A stretch of DNA of 64,000 nucleotides from Allorhodopirellula heiligendammensis (GCF_007860105.1 NZ_SJPU01000001.1:942090-1006089), one strand, 5' to 3'. Shown: positions 33,088-42,539, counted from the first letter of the stretch. Translations and numbers: made by a program. Notes: a model not told the origin generated them from the letters alone.

Positions 33088-35964
33088 CTTAAAATAGGAC
33101 GCTGGCGGGTTGGCGTGATTGGATCCCGATGCGGTAAGAATTTGGCGAACGACCTCGTCGTAGGGACGATTCTCGGCGACTGCTTGGCGAATCCATTCGC
33201 GGTAAGTTCGGCTACCCTCAACGCCGAGAAACTTACGATTGACCTGTAACAAGTCTGCCCATTTGTTGGTCCAGAAAACGACAAAGTCGTCATTTCCGAT
33301 CAGTTGATCGATAATCTTATTTCGTTTTTCTTGAGTCGGTGTCGGGTCAGCAAGAAATTCGCGGACGATTGCACTCGCAGGGGGCAACCCGGTGAGGTCC
33401 AGGTGAATCCGTCGCAAGAACGTGGCATCATCGGCGATATCGCTGGGAACAATTTGCATGCGCTCCCACTTTTGAGCTACCAATCCATCGATGCGATTCC
33501 ACTCCGGCACCTGAGGCGTGTGGTAGCCCTCCCGGTCCCCCATCACGGTCAAGGTGGTTGCGGCGTACGCCCCTTCGTAACGTGCGAGTACGGGCGCTTC
33601 ACCGCGCCGGATCGCGCGCAGAACACCGCCCGATTGAGCCGTCGCGACTTCGGTATTGCCACTCTCGATGACCGCCTCACGGGTGACGTCGCGTGAGGTT
33701 CCGTCAGCGTAATACGCGACCACGCGGACCTGTTGGTGCGCCGATGTCGATTGGACGACCGGATTGCTAGGAAAAAGTTCGAGCGAAGTGACCCGGGGCG
33801 TGTCGAGGTTCAAGTGAGAACCCGCAGCGATCCATTGTCGCAGGATCGCGTGGTAAGGATCTCCCGGAGAAACCAATGTCCCACCTTCATGCGGGGTCAG
33901 GCCAAGAGGTTTGCGGAGCATCAGTGAACTCTCCGGTGCAGCGGGATTGATCCGCCGCGCCGCCAAGTCATCAGTCAGCGCTCTGATATCAAATATCGGA
34001 TCATAGCCACGTAGTGATAAACGAAAGCCATTCTTTCCCTTCTGAGCACCATGACAGGTGCCTTGATTACAACCGAGTCGGCTGAGCACTGGATTGACGT
34101 CTCGAATGAAGTCGACGCCGACGTTCCCATGCCCAGTAAATTCAAATGGAATCGCCTGTTGCTGCGTTCCAATTCGGACGATCAGTTCGCCCGCGGCGTC
34201 GGACAAGGGCCGGATCAGGCCACCCGATTGCACTGCGACTGCAGCATGCGGCTGAACCACTACCTGGTTGGTAACATCGATCAATTGACCATCCTCCAAC
34301 GTTGCTACGGCAACGAGTTGGACGTACTCATAGGGCGTGTGTAGTCGTAACTTGGCCGGTGAGATTGTGAGGGTCGTAATCGTATCGGTGTCGACGGTGG
34401 CTGATTCGGTACCAGATGGCGGGTTAGTCGCAGCGTTGTTGAGGGAATTTACAATCTGTTCATTCTGACGACGCGTCCACTGCTCGGCGTCAAATGCAGC
34501 GGCATCAAGTGTCGTTTCGGCTGCTGCGTCGGCGACATGAAATTCGCCGAGTAGTGCGCCCGCAGGATCGAGGTGACGGACCGTGCCGTCACACGCGCCG
34601 ATCCAGACCGCACCATCATTCGTCAGATCAAGGGTGTAGGCGGCAACGCCCGGTAATTGATAGTGCAGTGTCTGGGCGGCAGTCTGCTCACTTACCGGTT
34701 TGGCTGTGTCGACGTAGTACCGCCATACGCGCACTTCGCTGTTATTGTCAATCGTCGCAATCGCTGCCAGGAAGTTGCCACTCCTGCTGACAGCGATTGT
34801 ATTGATGCGGCCAGCCAACGCAGGTAGGCGTTGGAGGAGGTTAGCGTCATCACCGATCTTCCGCGCGGTATTACGAAAGACCCGGTAAATTTTTACAATC
34901 CCGTCCGCGCCTCCGACAACGATTTCATCGCGTTGCGGGTGAATTGCGATGCTGGACAGGCCTCCTGACAAAGCACCGGGCGTGATCGAAGTCACATTGT
35001 CAACGAATCGCTGTGTCGATACTTCGGTTAGCTTGCAGGTCATGTCTCGCGCGACCGACACGACGTGCTTGCCGTCATTCGTAAAAACAGTGTCCCGGAT
35101 CCAATCTTCGTGAGCACCTTGATAAAGAATCTGTTCCCCCGTCGCCGCGTCAATTGCGCGGACCGTATTGTCGTTGGCGCCCAGTGCGACATGCGAATCA
35201 TCGGGGGACCACGACACTCCAGTAAGCGTGTCGTAGGTGATGGTTTTCGATAGTTGTAATTGACCCGTTTCGACGTTCCAGACTTGCAGCTCACCGACCT
35301 CCCCTGGGGTTCCCCCCACTGCCGCGAGACTCGCTCCGTCGTGCGAGAAAGCAACTGAGTTAATACGCGGACTCATTCCGACAAGTCGAGAAAGCTGCTT
35401 TCCCGATGCGCTATCGAGCAAAATGACTTCGTAGTTCCCTGCAATCGCGAGCGTCTTCTCGTCGGGTGACAGATCGATCGAGGGTATGGTGGGGGGACCG
35501 AGGTACTGAGGTGGGTTGGCTGAAGTGTATCGTGGCCCGGTCGCAACCAGGTCGTTATTGGCACCTTCATTGATCCATCGACGGATCAGCTCGATTTCCG
35601 CGGGGGCAAGAGGTTGCTGAGGTGATTTCGGCATTTCGGCGATGCCGCCAACCGGGACGATTTGGGTGATTAAGTAACTCGCCTCCGCATCACCGGGAAC
35701 AATCGCAGTCTCGCCCGATTCTCCGCCGCGAAGCAGCCCAGCAAACTCGGTCATCTGATACTCACCGAGTTGCTTGGCCCCCTGATGGCAGCCAAAACAC
35801 TTTGTCCGCAGCAATGGTAAAACGTCCGCTTGGAAACTGACCGGTTGCTCAACGAGAGGAACATCGGAGGCAGATCCTGCTGGCGACAAGATGAGGCTGA
35901 TCAGCAGCCCCACTGTGACACCGAGCTGTCGAGCGTTGTACGCTCGATTGCGATGAGCAGACAT
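33073..35964 (-). CDS. PSD1-type cytochrome/WD-repeat/DUF1549 protein, truncated
   Basis: ATG 35964 starts a 963-residue product with a signal peptide (LGVTVGLLISLILSPAGSA). A cytochrome-type RTKCFGCHQ motif lies near residue 57, then WD/propeller repeats (about 140-480) and a Big-like domain. A second haem-type CNQGTCHGA motif precedes a DUF1549 domain (DATFLRRIHLDLTGLPP). Homologues continue with DUF1553, but here the frame leaves the gene at 33088 (ASYFKG) and ends in the ISL3 palindrome. The C-terminal half and the usual downstream DUF1501 gene are missing, so the product is probably non-functional. Confidence 0.85.
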   Translation of the reverse strand: MSAHRNRAYNARQLGVTVGLLISLILSPAGSASDVPLVEQPVSFQADVLPLLRTKCFGCHQGAKQLGEYQMTEFAGLLRGGESGETAIVPGDAEASYLITQIVPVGGIAEMPKSPQQPLAPAEIELIRRWINEGANNDLVATGPRYTSANPPQYLGPPTIPSIDLSPDEKTLAIAGNYEVILLDSASGKQLSRLVGMSPRINSVAFSHDGASLAAVGGTPGEVGELQVWNVETGQLQLSKTITYDTLTGVSWSPDDSHVALGANDNTVRAIDAATGEQILYQGAHEDWIRDTVFTNDGKHVVSVARDMTCKLTEVSTQRFVDNVTSITPGALSGGLSSIAIHPQRDEIVVGGADGIVKIYRVFRNTARKIGDDANLLQRLPALAGRINTIAVSRSGNFLAAIATIDNNSEVRVWRYYVDTAKPVSEQTAAQTLHYQLPGVAAYTLDLTNDGAVWIGACDGTVRHLDPAGALLGEFHVADAAAETTLDAAAFDAEQWTRRQNEQIVNSLNNAATNPPSGTESATVDTDTITTLTISPAKLRLHTPYEYVQLVAVATLEDGQLIDVTNQVVVQPHAAVAVQSGGLIRPLSDAAGELIVRIGTQQQAIPFEFTGHGNVGVDFIRDVNPVLSRLGCNQGTCHGAQKGKNGFRLSLRGYDPIFDIRALTDDLAARRINPAAPESSLMLRKPLGLTPHEGGTLVSPGDPYHAILRQWIAAGSHLNLDTPRVTSLELFPSNPVVQSTSAHQQVRVVAYYADGTSRDVTREAVIESGNTEVATAQSGGVLRAIRRGEAPVLARYEGAYAATTLTVMGDREGYHTPQVPEWNRIDGLVAQKWERMQIVPSDIADDATFLRRIHLDLTGLPPASAIVREFLADPTPTQEKRNKIIDQLIGNDDFVVFWTNKWADLLQVNRKFLGVEGSRTYREWIRQAVAENRPYDEVVRQILTASGSNHANPPASYFKGSSD

Positions 35965-36246
35965 AATGGTCTTAATAATCACGACGATATTCCTCACAAA
36001 GTTGGAACGATCATCGCCGATCCTATTCAGACGTTCTCGAATAGGTAGCCAAGGGGTGAGCGGCAGGCGGGGCGAGAGCGACCAACAACGTGGCCACATC
36101 ACTCGTAAGGCCAATTTAGTGGCGTTGCCCGCATCGGTCAAGGAAGACCGGTTTGAAATGCTGGATGGGACTCCTGCGCGTAGGCATTGGGAAAGAGAGT
36201 CACGTCACAAGACCTGCGGGATGTCGTTCTCGCCGGAATCGTGGTC

Positions 36247-36669
36247 CTATCCGTTCTCGTGGTTCTCGGGCCAGCCATTTTTTAGAATTCTCTTCATTGC
36301 TGCCAGCGTTTGTTTGCTGACATGGTGCTCGATACCTTCGCTATCAATGGCGGCGGTCTGCTCGCTCACACCCAACTTTCGCAAAAATGATTTCACAATC
36401 TCGTGACGCTGCCGCGATTTCACCGCCAAACGTCGTCCCGCTGCGGTCAATTGAATCGGCTGATAAGGTTCCGTGTGAACGAGCCCGTCACGCTGCAGGC
36501 GCGAGATGGTATTGTTGACAGTAGCGTGGGTCACCTCGAAATGGCTCACCAAATCCACCGCGCGGCAAACACCTGATCGATCGATCGCGTCCGCAATGGC
36601 TTCCACGTAATCCTCTGCCACTTCGCTGGCGTGGTCGAGCCGGGTTCGATGATGGCTGGGAATGGACAT
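36247..36669 (-). CDS. DtxR/MntR-family metal-dependent repressor
   Basis: The 140-residue product begins at ATG 36669. An N-terminal winged helix (CRAVDLVSHFEVTHATVNNT, ISRLQRDGLVHTEPYQPIQL) is followed by the dimerisation/metal domain (RQRHEIVKSFLRKLGVSEQ, AIDSEGIEHHVSKQTL). The E-G-I-E-H-H-V signature matches manganese-sensing MntR proteins. It lacks the SH3-like third domain of DtxR. It closes a minus-strand run that starts behind a Fur-like palindrome. Confidence 0.85.
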   Translation of the reverse strand: MSIPSHHRTRLDHASEVAEDYVEAIADAIDRSGVCRAVDLVSHFEVTHATVNNTISRLQRDGLVHTEPYQPIQLTAAGRRLAVKSRQRHEIVKSFLRKLGVSEQTAAIDSEGIEHHVSKQTLAAMKRILKNGWPENHENG

Positions 36670-36737
36670 GGTGACAGGCAGTAAGTTCCAAAGTAGCGAA
36701 CGGGGCGGAATAGAATATCCGATCCCACGGCATCGCG

Positions 36738-36797
36738 GAAGTTTGCCTGAGCACGAAGTTTGCCTGAGCACCACGCCCAGATAACCACGCCCAGATA
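36738..36797. repeat. Two adjacent tandem duplications
   Basis: The 17-bp unit GAAGTTTGCCTGAGCAC occurs at 36738-36754 and 36755-36771. The 14-bp unit ACCACGCCCAGATA follows at 36770-36783 and 36784-36797. All copies are perfect. They lie in the spacer upstream of the MntR-like gene. Confidence 0.95.
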
Positions 36798-36813
36798 TTC
36801 GAGGCGGCATCCC

Positions 36814-37563
36814 TCAAGCACTCAATGAACGCAGGCGTCTGTAGCAAACCGCCATTCGGTCGTGATCATCAAAGCAGTCGAAAATACAGATCAATCTCCA
36901 TAAGCAGCATTCACAATCCAGCTCGATGGACTCTGGGGACACGACCTGGCGGACCATTTCATAGGCCTCCAATGATTGATCCATTTGAATCAACAAGGTA
37001 GCCGCGGTAACTCGAAATTCGGCAATTTGAGGCGCTAACAAAATCGCTCGTTCGGCGGATTTCAAACATTCCAAGGGCGGCTCACCGAGTCGCGACTGAA
37101 TCGCTGAGAGCTCGTGCCACAACAATGGTTCATTGCGATCACGATCCAACGCAGTGCGGATCACCCCAGCAGACAATTCCGGATGGCCGAGCGTCAGCAG
37201 GTCATGCGAGATGAGCCTTGACATTGCGGTCGCCAATGGCAAGGACACGCCGATCGTATAAAGCAAACCCACGGCAGTCTTGTCGCGTCCAATCTCTAAA
37301 TACTGCAAGGCCATGATCCGCGACGACCACACCTCTAAAGAACCCAACTCCCGTGCCTGCTCGAAGTAGCGAACAGCGAGATTAGGTCGTCCGGCCTGCG
37401 CCTGCAGAAGTCCACGCAGTTCCCAGGCACCACCGTGGTGAGGGTGAACCCGGCAAATGATATCAAGCTGTTCGAGTGCGGCAGTTGTGTCACGTGAGGA
37501 CAGCGCGGTTGATAGGTCGTCGTAAAGCTGCTGCGTGGTGGGCTGGTTCATTGAAGTTGCCAT
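36814..37563 (-). CDS. TPR-like protein
   Basis: The 249-residue product contains several TPR-like helical repeats (AWELRGLLQAQAGRPNLAVR, LWHELSAIQSRLGEPPLECL, AEFRVTAATLLIQMDQSLEA). A Cys-containing segment (CECCLWRLICIFDCF) comes near the C-terminus. No signal peptide is seen. It is probably co-expressed with the upstream membrane gene, which it overlaps by 16 nt. Confidence 0.65.
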   Translation of the reverse strand: MATSMNQPTTQQLYDDLSTALSSRDTTAALEQLDIICRVHPHHGGAWELRGLLQAQAGRPNLAVRYFEQARELGSLEVWSSRIMALQYLEIGRDKTAVGLLYTIGVSLPLATAMSRLISHDLLTLGHPELSAGVIRTALDRDRNEPLLWHELSAIQSRLGEPPLECLKSAERAILLAPQIAEFRVTAATLLIQMDQSLEAYEMVRQVVSPESIELDCECCLWRLICIFDCFDDHDRMAVCYRRLRSLSA

Positions 37564-37898
37564 CGGCTGGATCTCCAGTGATCGAGTGGAAGCCGAGTAC
37601 GCCCCGGCAGGTCGGGAATGATGTTCATCGCGGACGGCACGGGATCGGCTGGGTCTGCGTTGCGTGCATGGCGCTCGGTTGTACGGCGCTCGGTTGTACG
37701 GCGCTCGGTTGTACGGCGCTCGGTTGTACGGCGCTCAGTTGCACGGCGCTCAGTTGCACGTGGTCGCGGTGGCATCGACCGTCGAGCAGCGTGATTGCAG
37801 TTCCTCAAGAAGAATACGAGCGTCGCCACGAGGGTCGTCACGGCGAAACCGGAACCGATAATGGCGGCGTGCAACAGAATCAATGGAGCTAAATTCAT
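37548..37898 (-). CDS. Small membrane protein with tandem-repeat region
   Basis: The 116-residue product has an N-terminal membrane helix (LILLHAAIIGSGFAVTTLV) with GGAG 7 nt before its ATG. A run of pentapeptides (ATERR/TTERR) follows, encoded by six 15-bp repeats. The repeats keep the frame, so copy number may change the length of a charged linker without disrupting the gene. Function is unknown. Confidence 0.5.
   Translation of the reverse strand: MNLAPLILLHAAIIGSGFAVTTLVATLVFFLRNCNHAARRSMPPRPRATERRATERRTTERRTTERRTTERRTTERHARNADPADPVPSAMNIIPDLPGRTRLPLDHWRSSRWQLQ
37671..37760. repeat. Six tandem 15-bp repeats inside a coding region
   Basis: Four copies of GCGCTCGGTTGTACG (37671-37730) are followed by two copies of GCGCTCAGTTGCACG (37731-37760). 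The 15-bp period preserves the reading frame of the minus-strand membrane protein. Confidence 0.95.
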
Positions 37899-38719
37899 CG
37901 CAAATCTCCGCGTGCGGGGATCGCCGGAGCGGGCGACTGCTCCTCTCGGATGCGTGTGGCCTTGTCATCGCACTCGTCGGCCAGGCCGAAGAACCCGCGG
38001 CGTTCGAGCAGGGCACTGATGCGTGACAAGCAGCTCGCACAGGTCACTCGCTCGACATCGTCTTCAGTGAACGTTCCGAGGGCGAAGATGGCCTCGTCAT
38101 CACGGTTGAGCTGGATCAGCAGCGATACTAAACCGATGCGGTAATGTAAATTTCCAGGGTCGAGCTGGACGGCGCGCTGTGTCAAGGCTTCGGTCAAGTA
38201 CAGTGGTTGCCCCGCACGAGCTGAGTAGAATCCCATGTCGTAGAACGCTTGGGCGTGCGAGTCATCTTTCTCGGTGACCCATTCGCAGACTTGCATCGCG
38301 AGTTGGGGGGAATCGATCGCTTCGAGCCCCGCCGCGATTTGCAGCATCAACTCAGCGGGCAGCGCCCGGCGGATTGCCAACTGCAAATACAGGTCACGAG
38401 CAAGATCGATTCGCATCAACTCGGCATAGCAGGAGGCCAAGACAATTCGAGTTTCGTCCGAGATCGGCGAAACCAGACTCGCCTTCTCGATGGCGTCGGC
38501 TGCGTCGAGCGGCTGACCGAAATCGTGCAGCGCCAGACCGAGGAGTTCCCACCAAGGTCCCTGGTGGTTTTCTGGCAAACCATCGGCGGCGGGTCGCTCC
38601 ACCACCTTGCTCGCCATCGCGATAACCTCGGCAAGTCGTCCCGCTTGGTAGCGGGCTCGAGCGACTCGCAGGCCCTCGTCAGTGCTCAGTTGATCGAGTT
38701 GAGATTCCATCTCCGTCAT
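37895..38719 (-). CDS. TPR-like protein
   Basis: The product starting at ATG 38719 is 274 residues and is mostly TPR-type helix pairs (WWELLGLALHDFGQPLDAAD, AQAFYDMGFYSARAGQPLYL, LHYRIGLVSLLIQLNRDDEA). CASC and a C-terminal DECDDKATRIRE follow. It resembles the TPR protein at 36814 and both end in similar Cys-containing segments (VTCASCLSR / DCECCLWR), suggesting an old duplication. It is the first gene behind the Fur-like site. Confidence 0.65.
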   Translation of the reverse strand: MTEMESQLDQLSTDEGLRVARARYQAGRLAEVIAMASKVVERPAADGLPENHQGPWWELLGLALHDFGQPLDAADAIEKASLVSPISDETRIVLASCYAELMRIDLARDLYLQLAIRRALPAELMLQIAAGLEAIDSPQLAMQVCEWVTEKDDSHAQAFYDMGFYSARAGQPLYLTEALTQRAVQLDPGNLHYRIGLVSLLIQLNRDDEAIFALGTFTEDDVERVTCASCLSRISALLERRGFFGLADECDDKATRIREEQSPAPAIPARGDLR

Positions 38720-39087
38720 TGCAAACCACCTTTGTAGGAAAGGCAGTCCGGACCACATCTGGCCAGGACCGCGCGTCAAGAAGCCCAGCACATCACCTTG
38801 ATGAGCGGGGGCAACCTGGGCGTGGCTGGCTGGCCGACCGCGGCCGCCCGGTGAGGCGGCTCACGATCACGCTAGCTTGCTGCGTCGCCAGCAATTGCTA
38901 ATGAGAACTACTCTCAACAGTATCGTTCCGCTCATCCGGTGTCAACCGTTTAGGGAAAGAATTTTGCACCGCGTTGCGGCGGATCCTGTGAGATGAGAAA
39001 ATGCCCCACCGCGACGGCGTTGTCAGTCAGGTTGGTCGGACCGTTGGTTGACAACACCGCACGCGGTGGGACGAAGACTGGTGGGGC
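38720..39087. other. 368-bp spacer with Fur-like palindrome
   Basis: Apart from the Fur-like site near 38895-38924, the spacer is GC-rich with no gene. It probably holds the promoter for the minus-strand operon starting at 38719. Confidence 0.4.
38895..38924. promoter_or_regulatory. Fur/MntR-like operator
   Basis: The sequence TTGCTAATGAGAACTACTCTCAACAG contains the imperfect palindrome TGAGAACTACTCTCA (38902-38916). It resembles Fur boxes of the type TTGAGAATnATTCTCA. It stands upstream of an operon that ends with an MntR-like repressor, so metal-dependent control is likely. Confidence 0.5.
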
Positions 39088-40428
39088 CTATTCGCCGATC
39101 GCTTCTAGGCGAGCGGGGGTGCCCCCGACCGAGAATGTCGCAACCACACTGAAGTCGACCGTTGATATCAACGTGATCGTGCCGTCGCCTGGATTGCTGA
39201 CCAGGAGATGTCGCTTCGTCGGCAATAGAGCGGCTTCGTGATGTCCGGAATGTCCCTCAATCTGACTACGCCCAACGGCAACTTCACTGTGAATCTTGGA
39301 ATCGCTCCAATCTCCATCCTTATTGGCATCGACGTCGACGACCAGCAGCATGTCATCTTCGGGTTGCTCGGCATGTTCGCGAAACATCATGACCCAGGAC
39401 TTGCCACCACGCGTCTTGATAGCGAAGGGTGTTGTCAATGACTCTCCGGCAGATAGCTCAATCGCCATGGACTCCACGCTGGGGGATTGGCTCGATGCGT
39501 CAATCCAACACAACTTGGCGTGCTCACCTTTACCAGCGGTGAACAGCACGCGATTGTCGAGGTTGGCGAACGCTCCTGTTCGAAGGGGCTGGTCGTGCTC
39601 GTCGGTGCCCAGGGATAGGTAATGCACGTCCACCGATTCCGGGTCATCGTCGCACTCGAGATCAGCGTCGACCCAGCAAACACCATCCGCTGGCGCGAAA
39701 TACACGCGGCCTGAATTCGCGGTCGCACCGTGCAGCACGCCGGTGGGGCAATGGATGGCATAGGACGTCTCATTTGGGGTTCCAAGCTTAACGACGTCGA
39801 CTCGACCGCTATCCTCACCCTCACGAGCGATCCAAGTGGCATAGGCGACCTGGTCATCGACGACGGCGAGCGTGATATGACTATTCCCGCCAGCATAAAA
39901 TCTTGCAGCGTCCTCGGCTGTCTTCGCAGCACGAAGCTGCGCAGTAGTCGTGGTCGTGAAGCCATTCTTGCTGTCATTCGCCAGGACGAAAGTTTCGCCG
40001 TACATATAAACGTGTGCGGGGTTGCCCTGGTCGGTGCCAATGAGGGACTTCAATACGCTAGGCGATTTATTCAGTCTCCAGTGGGAGTGATCTCCGTGCG
40101 ACTCCTCTTCGGCGCCCGAGTCGATCGCGATCCAACCACTGCCAAAATCACCTGCGGCTTGGTCACGAACTCCCAGCAAAATGACGCCGGCGTCCGAGTG
40201 CATTTGCACGAGCGACTGCTCCGTCACGTCAAGGGCGGGGAAACCTGGTATCGACTCTGGCTCGATGGACCAACCATCAGAGAGTCGCTTTAAGTCGCCA
40301 TAGCGCACGGCGGCCGTGGAGTCGTCTTGCCAGAATACTCGAGTGACCGTGCGGCCTTGAGCGAAGCCCACCGTCGCCTGCAGCAAAACCATGCCGCAGG
40401 CTGCAGCGAGTGTAAAAAACATTTTCAT
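39088..40428 (-). CDS. Secreted beta-propeller-like protein, AztD-like
   Basis: The 446-residue product has a signal peptide (FFTLAAACGMVLLQATVGFA). Repeated beta-strand units suggest a propeller (SGRVYFAPADGVCWVDADLE, NLDNRVLFTAGKGEHAKLCW, HLLVSNPGDGTITLISTVDF). Histidine-rich patches (EEESHGDHSHWRL, GHSGHHEAAL) could bind metal. The layout recalls the zinc metallochaperone AztD, but this is a resemblance only. Confidence 0.55.
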   Translation of the reverse strand: MKMFFTLAAACGMVLLQATVGFAQGRTVTRVFWQDDSTAAVRYGDLKRLSDGWSIEPESIPGFPALDVTEQSLVQMHSDAGVILLGVRDQAAGDFGSGWIAIDSGAEEESHGDHSHWRLNKSPSVLKSLIGTDQGNPAHVYMYGETFVLANDSKNGFTTTTTAQLRAAKTAEDAARFYAGGNSHITLAVVDDQVAYATWIAREGEDSGRVDVVKLGTPNETSYAIHCPTGVLHGATANSGRVYFAPADGVCWVDADLECDDDPESVDVHYLSLGTDEHDQPLRTGAFANLDNRVLFTAGKGEHAKLCWIDASSQSPSVESMAIELSAGESLTTPFAIKTRGGKSWVMMFREHAEQPEDDMLLVVDVDANKDGDWSDSKIHSEVAVGRSQIEGHSGHHEAALLPTKRHLLVSNPGDGTITLISTVDFSVVATFSVGGTPARLEAIGE

Positions 40429-40536
40429 GGAGGATTCTCTTAACTAGAAATTTCAGTGTTATTGTTAGAGGGAGTCTGGACGGGCAATTCACCGCCAGAG
40501 GGGAGTCAGTGCACTTAGTCGTGCCACCGTCGACGA

Positions 40537-40584
40537 TCGGCGTACTGCTAAAAACTCAATTCGGCGTACTGCTAAAAACTCAAT
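40537..40584. repeat. Perfect 24-bp tandem duplication
   Basis: The unit TCGGCGTACTGCTAAAAACTCAAT (written here as positions 40537-40560) is repeated exactly at 40561-40584. It lies between the lipoprotein and propeller genes. Confidence 0.95.
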
Positions 40585-40597
40585 GTTGAGGAATGCG

Positions 40598-41008
40598 CTA
40601 CCTTCGTCTGCTAGGCGTGAGCGCGCTGACTGCGCCGCGCGGAAGTTCAATCGTCTGTAGTTCGCTATCGGTGAGTGGTTGAAGGCGGAGCCGACTCTTG
40701 GCAGCCTGAGCGTACTTGGGATCAAGAATCCACCCGCCGTCGCCGAGCGATTGCAACGAAACGAGGTACTCGCTGGGTTCAGGCAGCGGCATGTTTTGAA
40801 AATACGCCCGACCATCGGACGCTGACACAGCTTGCGCCAAAGCGGGGCCTGTTTCCGTCGCGTGCAATGTCACTTGCACGTCCGCGAGTGGTTGGGATTC
40901 GTACGTCACCATTACGCTCGGGCCGCTCACGACCGACGTGGGTGATTCACCACAACCTGCGAAAACGACATTCAAGAGCATGCACAGATAGACAGAATGC
41001 TTCATCAT
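40598..41008 (-). CDS. Lipoprotein with carboxypeptidase-regulatory-like domain
   Basis: The 136-residue product has a lipoprotein signal ending in VVFAGC. A transthyretin-like beta domain follows (VMVTYESQPLADVQVTLHA, SDGRAYFQNMPLPEPSEYLV). Such small lipoproteins typically sit beside DUF1559 genes in planctomycetes, as here. ATG 41008 overlaps the stop of the DUF1559 gene by 4 nt. Confidence 0.7.
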   Translation of the reverse strand: MMKHSVYLCMLLNVVFAGCGESPTSVVSGPSVMVTYESQPLADVQVTLHATETGPALAQAVSASDGRAYFQNMPLPEPSEYLVSLQSLGDGGWILDPKYAQAAKSRLRLQPLTDSELQTIELPRGAVSALTPSRRR

Positions 41009-42054
41009 GGCACCTCCACGACTTCGCGACCGTCCCGAGAGAATAAGGCGTGGTAAACATCGCGATCGACGGAATCGGTGAGAAAGTGAACGCTGCCATC
41101 GAGCATCGCGTGCATGCTGCCACCCGTGTGATAAGACCGGGATGAATAGAAACCTCGGCCGTGAATACCGATATCAGGAATGCGATTATTCGGCGTCATG
41201 TATCCGTTGATCACGGTTGCGTAGGGGACGCCTCGAATCCAAGAACTGCCGCGCGTACCACTGTATGACGAGATTTCCGCAGGGAAGACGCTGGCCAAGT
41301 CAGGGTTTTCGATGAGCGATCCGCCCACAGCAAAGCCAGGCTGAGACGAGCCGACCGAACTGGTTCCGCTCCAATTGGCGATGCGACGATGCGGTCCATT
41401 GGGGGTTGGCTGCGTCATGCCACTGGTTTGGTCGCCGAGCACGGTTTCGGCGAGCAGTACTGTCGAGGAGGTGCCGTCGAGGCAATCTCGAAATCCCGCC
41501 CACGAGTCCGTCCACACCATGCCGTCGGTGCGATAGCGATCATCGTAGTGGGTTCCCGTGCCGCTACCGTAGCTAAACATGTAGCTCAATCCGGCTGTCA
41601 CGCCAGCAGTACCATCGGCGAAGTCGGTCGCGAACCGGGGATCTCCGACGTCACTGGGGCAAAGATAGGTCGGCACGACGGTCTCAATCGACGTGCGCAA
41701 GACCGGATTGAAACTCGCCATCCAGGCAGGTCCAGTGAGCAGCGGTTGCTCAAAATCAATCAGGTCGCTGAGGGCAGCCTGCTCGATGTAAGGAAGCACT
41801 CGCGCCTGCACTGAAAAGCTGCTGGAGCCGGTCATCGCGGGGATGACCTTGAACGAGCTCTCGTAATTGTGAACGGCGAGCGCAACCTGTTTCAGATTGT
41901 TGCTGCAGGACATTCGCCTGGCGGCTTCACGAGCTGATTGCACCGCAGGCAGAAGCAGGCCTACGAGAACGCCAATAATCGCGATCACGACCAGCAGTTC
42001 GACGAGCGTGAAGCCTGGTCGTCGCCTGGCGCGGGTACGCATTTGATGATTCAT
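41005..42054 (-). CDS. DUF1559 prepilin-like protein
   Basis: The 349-residue product from ATG 42054 starts with a type IV pilin-like leader (RRPGFTLVELLVVIAIIGV) and LLLPAVQSAREAARRMSCSN. It ends with the family tail HAMLDGSVHFLTDSVDRDVY. DUF1559 proteins are abundant in planctomycetes and are thought to be processed and assembled like pseudopilins; their roles are unknown. It is coupled to the lipoprotein gene downstream. Confidence 0.95.
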   Translation of the reverse strand: MNHQMRTRARRRPGFTLVELLVVIAIIGVLVGLLLPAVQSAREAARRMSCSNNLKQVALAVHNYESSFKVIPAMTGSSSFSVQARVLPYIEQAALSDLIDFEQPLLTGPAWMASFNPVLRTSIETVVPTYLCPSDVGDPRFATDFADGTAGVTAGLSYMFSYGSGTGTHYDDRYRTDGMVWTDSWAGFRDCLDGTSSTVLLAETVLGDQTSGMTQPTPNGPHRRIANWSGTSSVGSSQPGFAVGGSLIENPDLASVFPAEISSYSGTRGSSWIRGVPYATVINGYMTPNNRIPDIGIHGRGFYSSRSYHTGGSMHAMLDGSVHFLTDSVDRDVYHALFSRDGREVVEVP

Positions 42055-42539
42055 TTTGATGTCTTCTGTGATAGTTTGAAATGTTTTGAAGTTTATGTGT
42101 TGGCAATTGGGCACGCCGCCAGCCAAAACCCTGGTATGGGGATGCTGCAATGGCGTGTGGAACCATGGTGCACTTAGCGATCAACCGCAGTCCAACGAGG
42201 CGTGCACGTGACGTGCACTGCTGACAATGCATCCCGTGTTGTTGCGCACCACCGCACGTGCCTTACTGACCGAGGGCGTGCGATATCGAGGCGTGCGATA
42301 GAACAGGCGGAGAACCGCGAGCGTGGAGGCCTGGAAGCGACAAGAACCTGCGCGGACAGAACTCATGACGAGTACCACTGCGACGATTCTCTGCCACTGC
42401 ATCCCTTGACAGGCTGTTGATATCGTGTGCCGCGAGGCATCCTCGCTCTGGCTGCCACCGCATTCCGATGCCACATGGCACTCGGCTCACCGACGCTACA
42501 CCGAAGTCGAGTAGATCAACTGCCCGTGAATGAGATCCG
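42055..42539. other. 485-bp spacer without a gene
   Basis: No convincing reading frame is present. The stretch has a short direct repeat (GGCGTGCGATA, at about 42275 and 42290) and the near-palindrome GTGCACGTGACGTGCAC around 42206. Confidence 0.4.

Noticed and set aside
36738-37760. Short repeats as a possible CRISPR array
   Set aside because: The units are directly adjacent without spacers and differ from one locus to the next, so these are tandem duplications and not a CRISPR.
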